Below are positions 4,608-5,309 of a stretch of DNA of 5,309 bases, one piece after another. Where the stretch lies: the NCBI GenBank assembly GCA_013151655.1, contig JAADHX010000099.1, positions 1-5,309 on the forward strand. The letters are read 5' to 3'. This DNA comes from Actinomycetota bacterium. GTDB taxonomy: Bacteria > Actinomycetota > Acidimicrobiia > Acidimicrobiales > Poriferisodalaceae. Below the pieces are notes generated by a model. That model did no database searches. It saw only the letters and a program-made list of their open reading frames with translations, and was not told the origin of the DNA. Every line of letters begins with the position of its first letter. Within the stretch, counting starts at the first letter, position 1. The position numbers and the translations under genes were made by a program.

Positions 4608-5309
4608 TCAGCCCCGTGCCGATGGCGATAGGTCCCGGGCGGCCTGAACTGGGTCGATGCCACCAAACGGCATGATCGCGATCGCCGAAGTGTTGACGCC
4701 CTGTTCGTGGTAGCGGTCGATGTGCTCGCGACATTGTTCTGGTGTCCCGTGCACGACCAGTTCGTCAACAACGGAGTCGGGAATCGAAGCCAGTGCCGCC
4801 TTGCGATCGCCGTCGGCCCAGTGTTTCCACATGTCGCCAAGACGGTCACCTCGGCCAAGCCACTCGTGGAAGGCAGCATAAACAGGCACGTTCAGGTAGG
4901 CCGCTATGGCGAACCGAGCGCTGGCCCGAACGGTGTCGGCATCGGGGTTCGGACACACAAAGATGCGAGCCACAATCTCCTTGTCTGGGCCACCAGCGTG
5001 GACATGAGGCGTGACTGTCGGCACATCGTCCGCGGCTAACCAGTTGATGATGGCACCATCGCCTTCGCGCCCAGCCAATCGAAGCATTCCTTCGCGTAGG
5101 GCGGCGATAAGAATCGGAGGCTGTTGCTTAGGAGGCCTGCGAAGGGTGAAACCGTTTACGGCGAAAGTCTCGTATTCGGCCTTGACCTTCTCGCCGGTCA
5201 GAGCGGACCGAAGGAAGCGGGTCATGTCGCGCGTGTGCTGATAAGGCTTTTCGAAAGGAATGCCATTCCACCGCTCGACAATGACATTTGAAGATGATCC
5301 GATACCCAT
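4608..5309 (-). CDS. LLM-class F420-type oxidoreductase, C-terminal part (cut at right edge)
   Basis: The frame is open to the right edge and ends with TGA at 4608-4610, so 233 residues are visible. The ATG at the edge (5307-5309) is probably internal. Its sequence MGIGSSSNVIVERWNG aligns with residues 95-110 of the LLM protein at 2021-3004 (LGVGVSTPVVAGSWHG), so about 94 N-terminal residues lie outside. Other matching blocks are PPILIAALREGMLRLAGREG against PQLVVAALNPQMLRLAGELA, and AGGPDKE against AGGPAKI. The protein therefore belongs to the same luciferase-like, F420-type branch and should have the same (alpha/beta)8 fold and hydride-transfer chemistry, with unknown substrate. The ending PFGGIDPVQAARDL is typical for the group. 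It is the upstream gene of a probable msrA transcript, though the 66-base gap with a hairpin allows separate expression. F420 rather than FMN use is inferred from family resemblance. Confidence 0.88.
   Translation of the reverse strand: MGIGSSSNVIVERWNGIPFEKPYQHTRDMTRFLRSALTGEKVKAEYETFAVNGFTLRRPPKQQPPILIAALREGMLRLAGREGDGAIINWLAADDVPTVTPHVHAGGPDKEIVARIFVCPNPDADTVRASARFAIAAYLNVPVYAAFHEWLGRGDRLGDMWKHWADGDRKAALASIPDSVVDELVVHGTPEQCREHIDRYHEQGVNTSAIAIMPFGGIDPVQAARDLSPSARG

Noticed and set aside
5307..5309. ATG at the right edge as the true start of the second LLM gene
   Set aside because: It aligns to residue 95 of the complete paralogue, so the start lies outside the window.

Overview
This window looks like chromosomal DNA of a high-GC actinobacterium. 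Two F420-type luciferase-like oxidoreductases, a threonine-rich secreted LysM protein, GTG starts and a Mug-type glycosylase with an actinobacterial-style N-terminus all point that way. A free-living (perhaps aquatic) member of the Acidimicrobiia is my best guess. That is inference from gene style, and no rRNA or other marker gene is present to confirm it. I see no mobile element, tRNA, CRISPR array or phage gene.

Layout, left to right. A 5'-truncated gene for an exported LysM peptidoglycan-binding protein (1-332, +) is followed after 8 bases by a PAP2-type phosphatase (341-919, +); the pair may act at the cell envelope. A small helical protein of unknown function (936-1109, -) converges on the phosphatase, and both stop codons lie in CTAG tetramers flanking a short hairpin. 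A membrane-anchored or secreted protein of unknown function (1285-1953, -) is divergent from a complete F420-type LLM oxidoreductase (2021-3004, +), with 67 bases between them. The oxidoreductase is followed after 10 bases by a mismatch-specific uracil-DNA glycosylase of the Mug family (3015-3737, +), whose first ~75 residues look like the tail end of a lost methyltransferase domain.

The glycosylase converges on msrA, peptide methionine sulfoxide reductase A (3888-4541, -). Between them lies a 150-base structured block: a perfect 25-bp inverted repeat, a second hairpin, and two 23-bp tandem hairpin repeats that differ only by compensating base-pair changes. Upstream of msrA on the same strand is a second LLM oxidoreductase (4608-5309, -), cut by the right edge and recognisably paralogous to the first.

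Functionally the right half reads as ordinary housekeeping: DNA repair (Mug), repair of oxidised methionine (MsrA) and two F420-type redox enzymes. The left half is cell-envelope biology. I found no convincing new multi-gene system. The most interesting items are the structured mug/msrA intergenic block, the apparent domain loss in the glycosylase, the two uncharacterised proteins, and the paralogous oxidoreductases flanking the repair genes.
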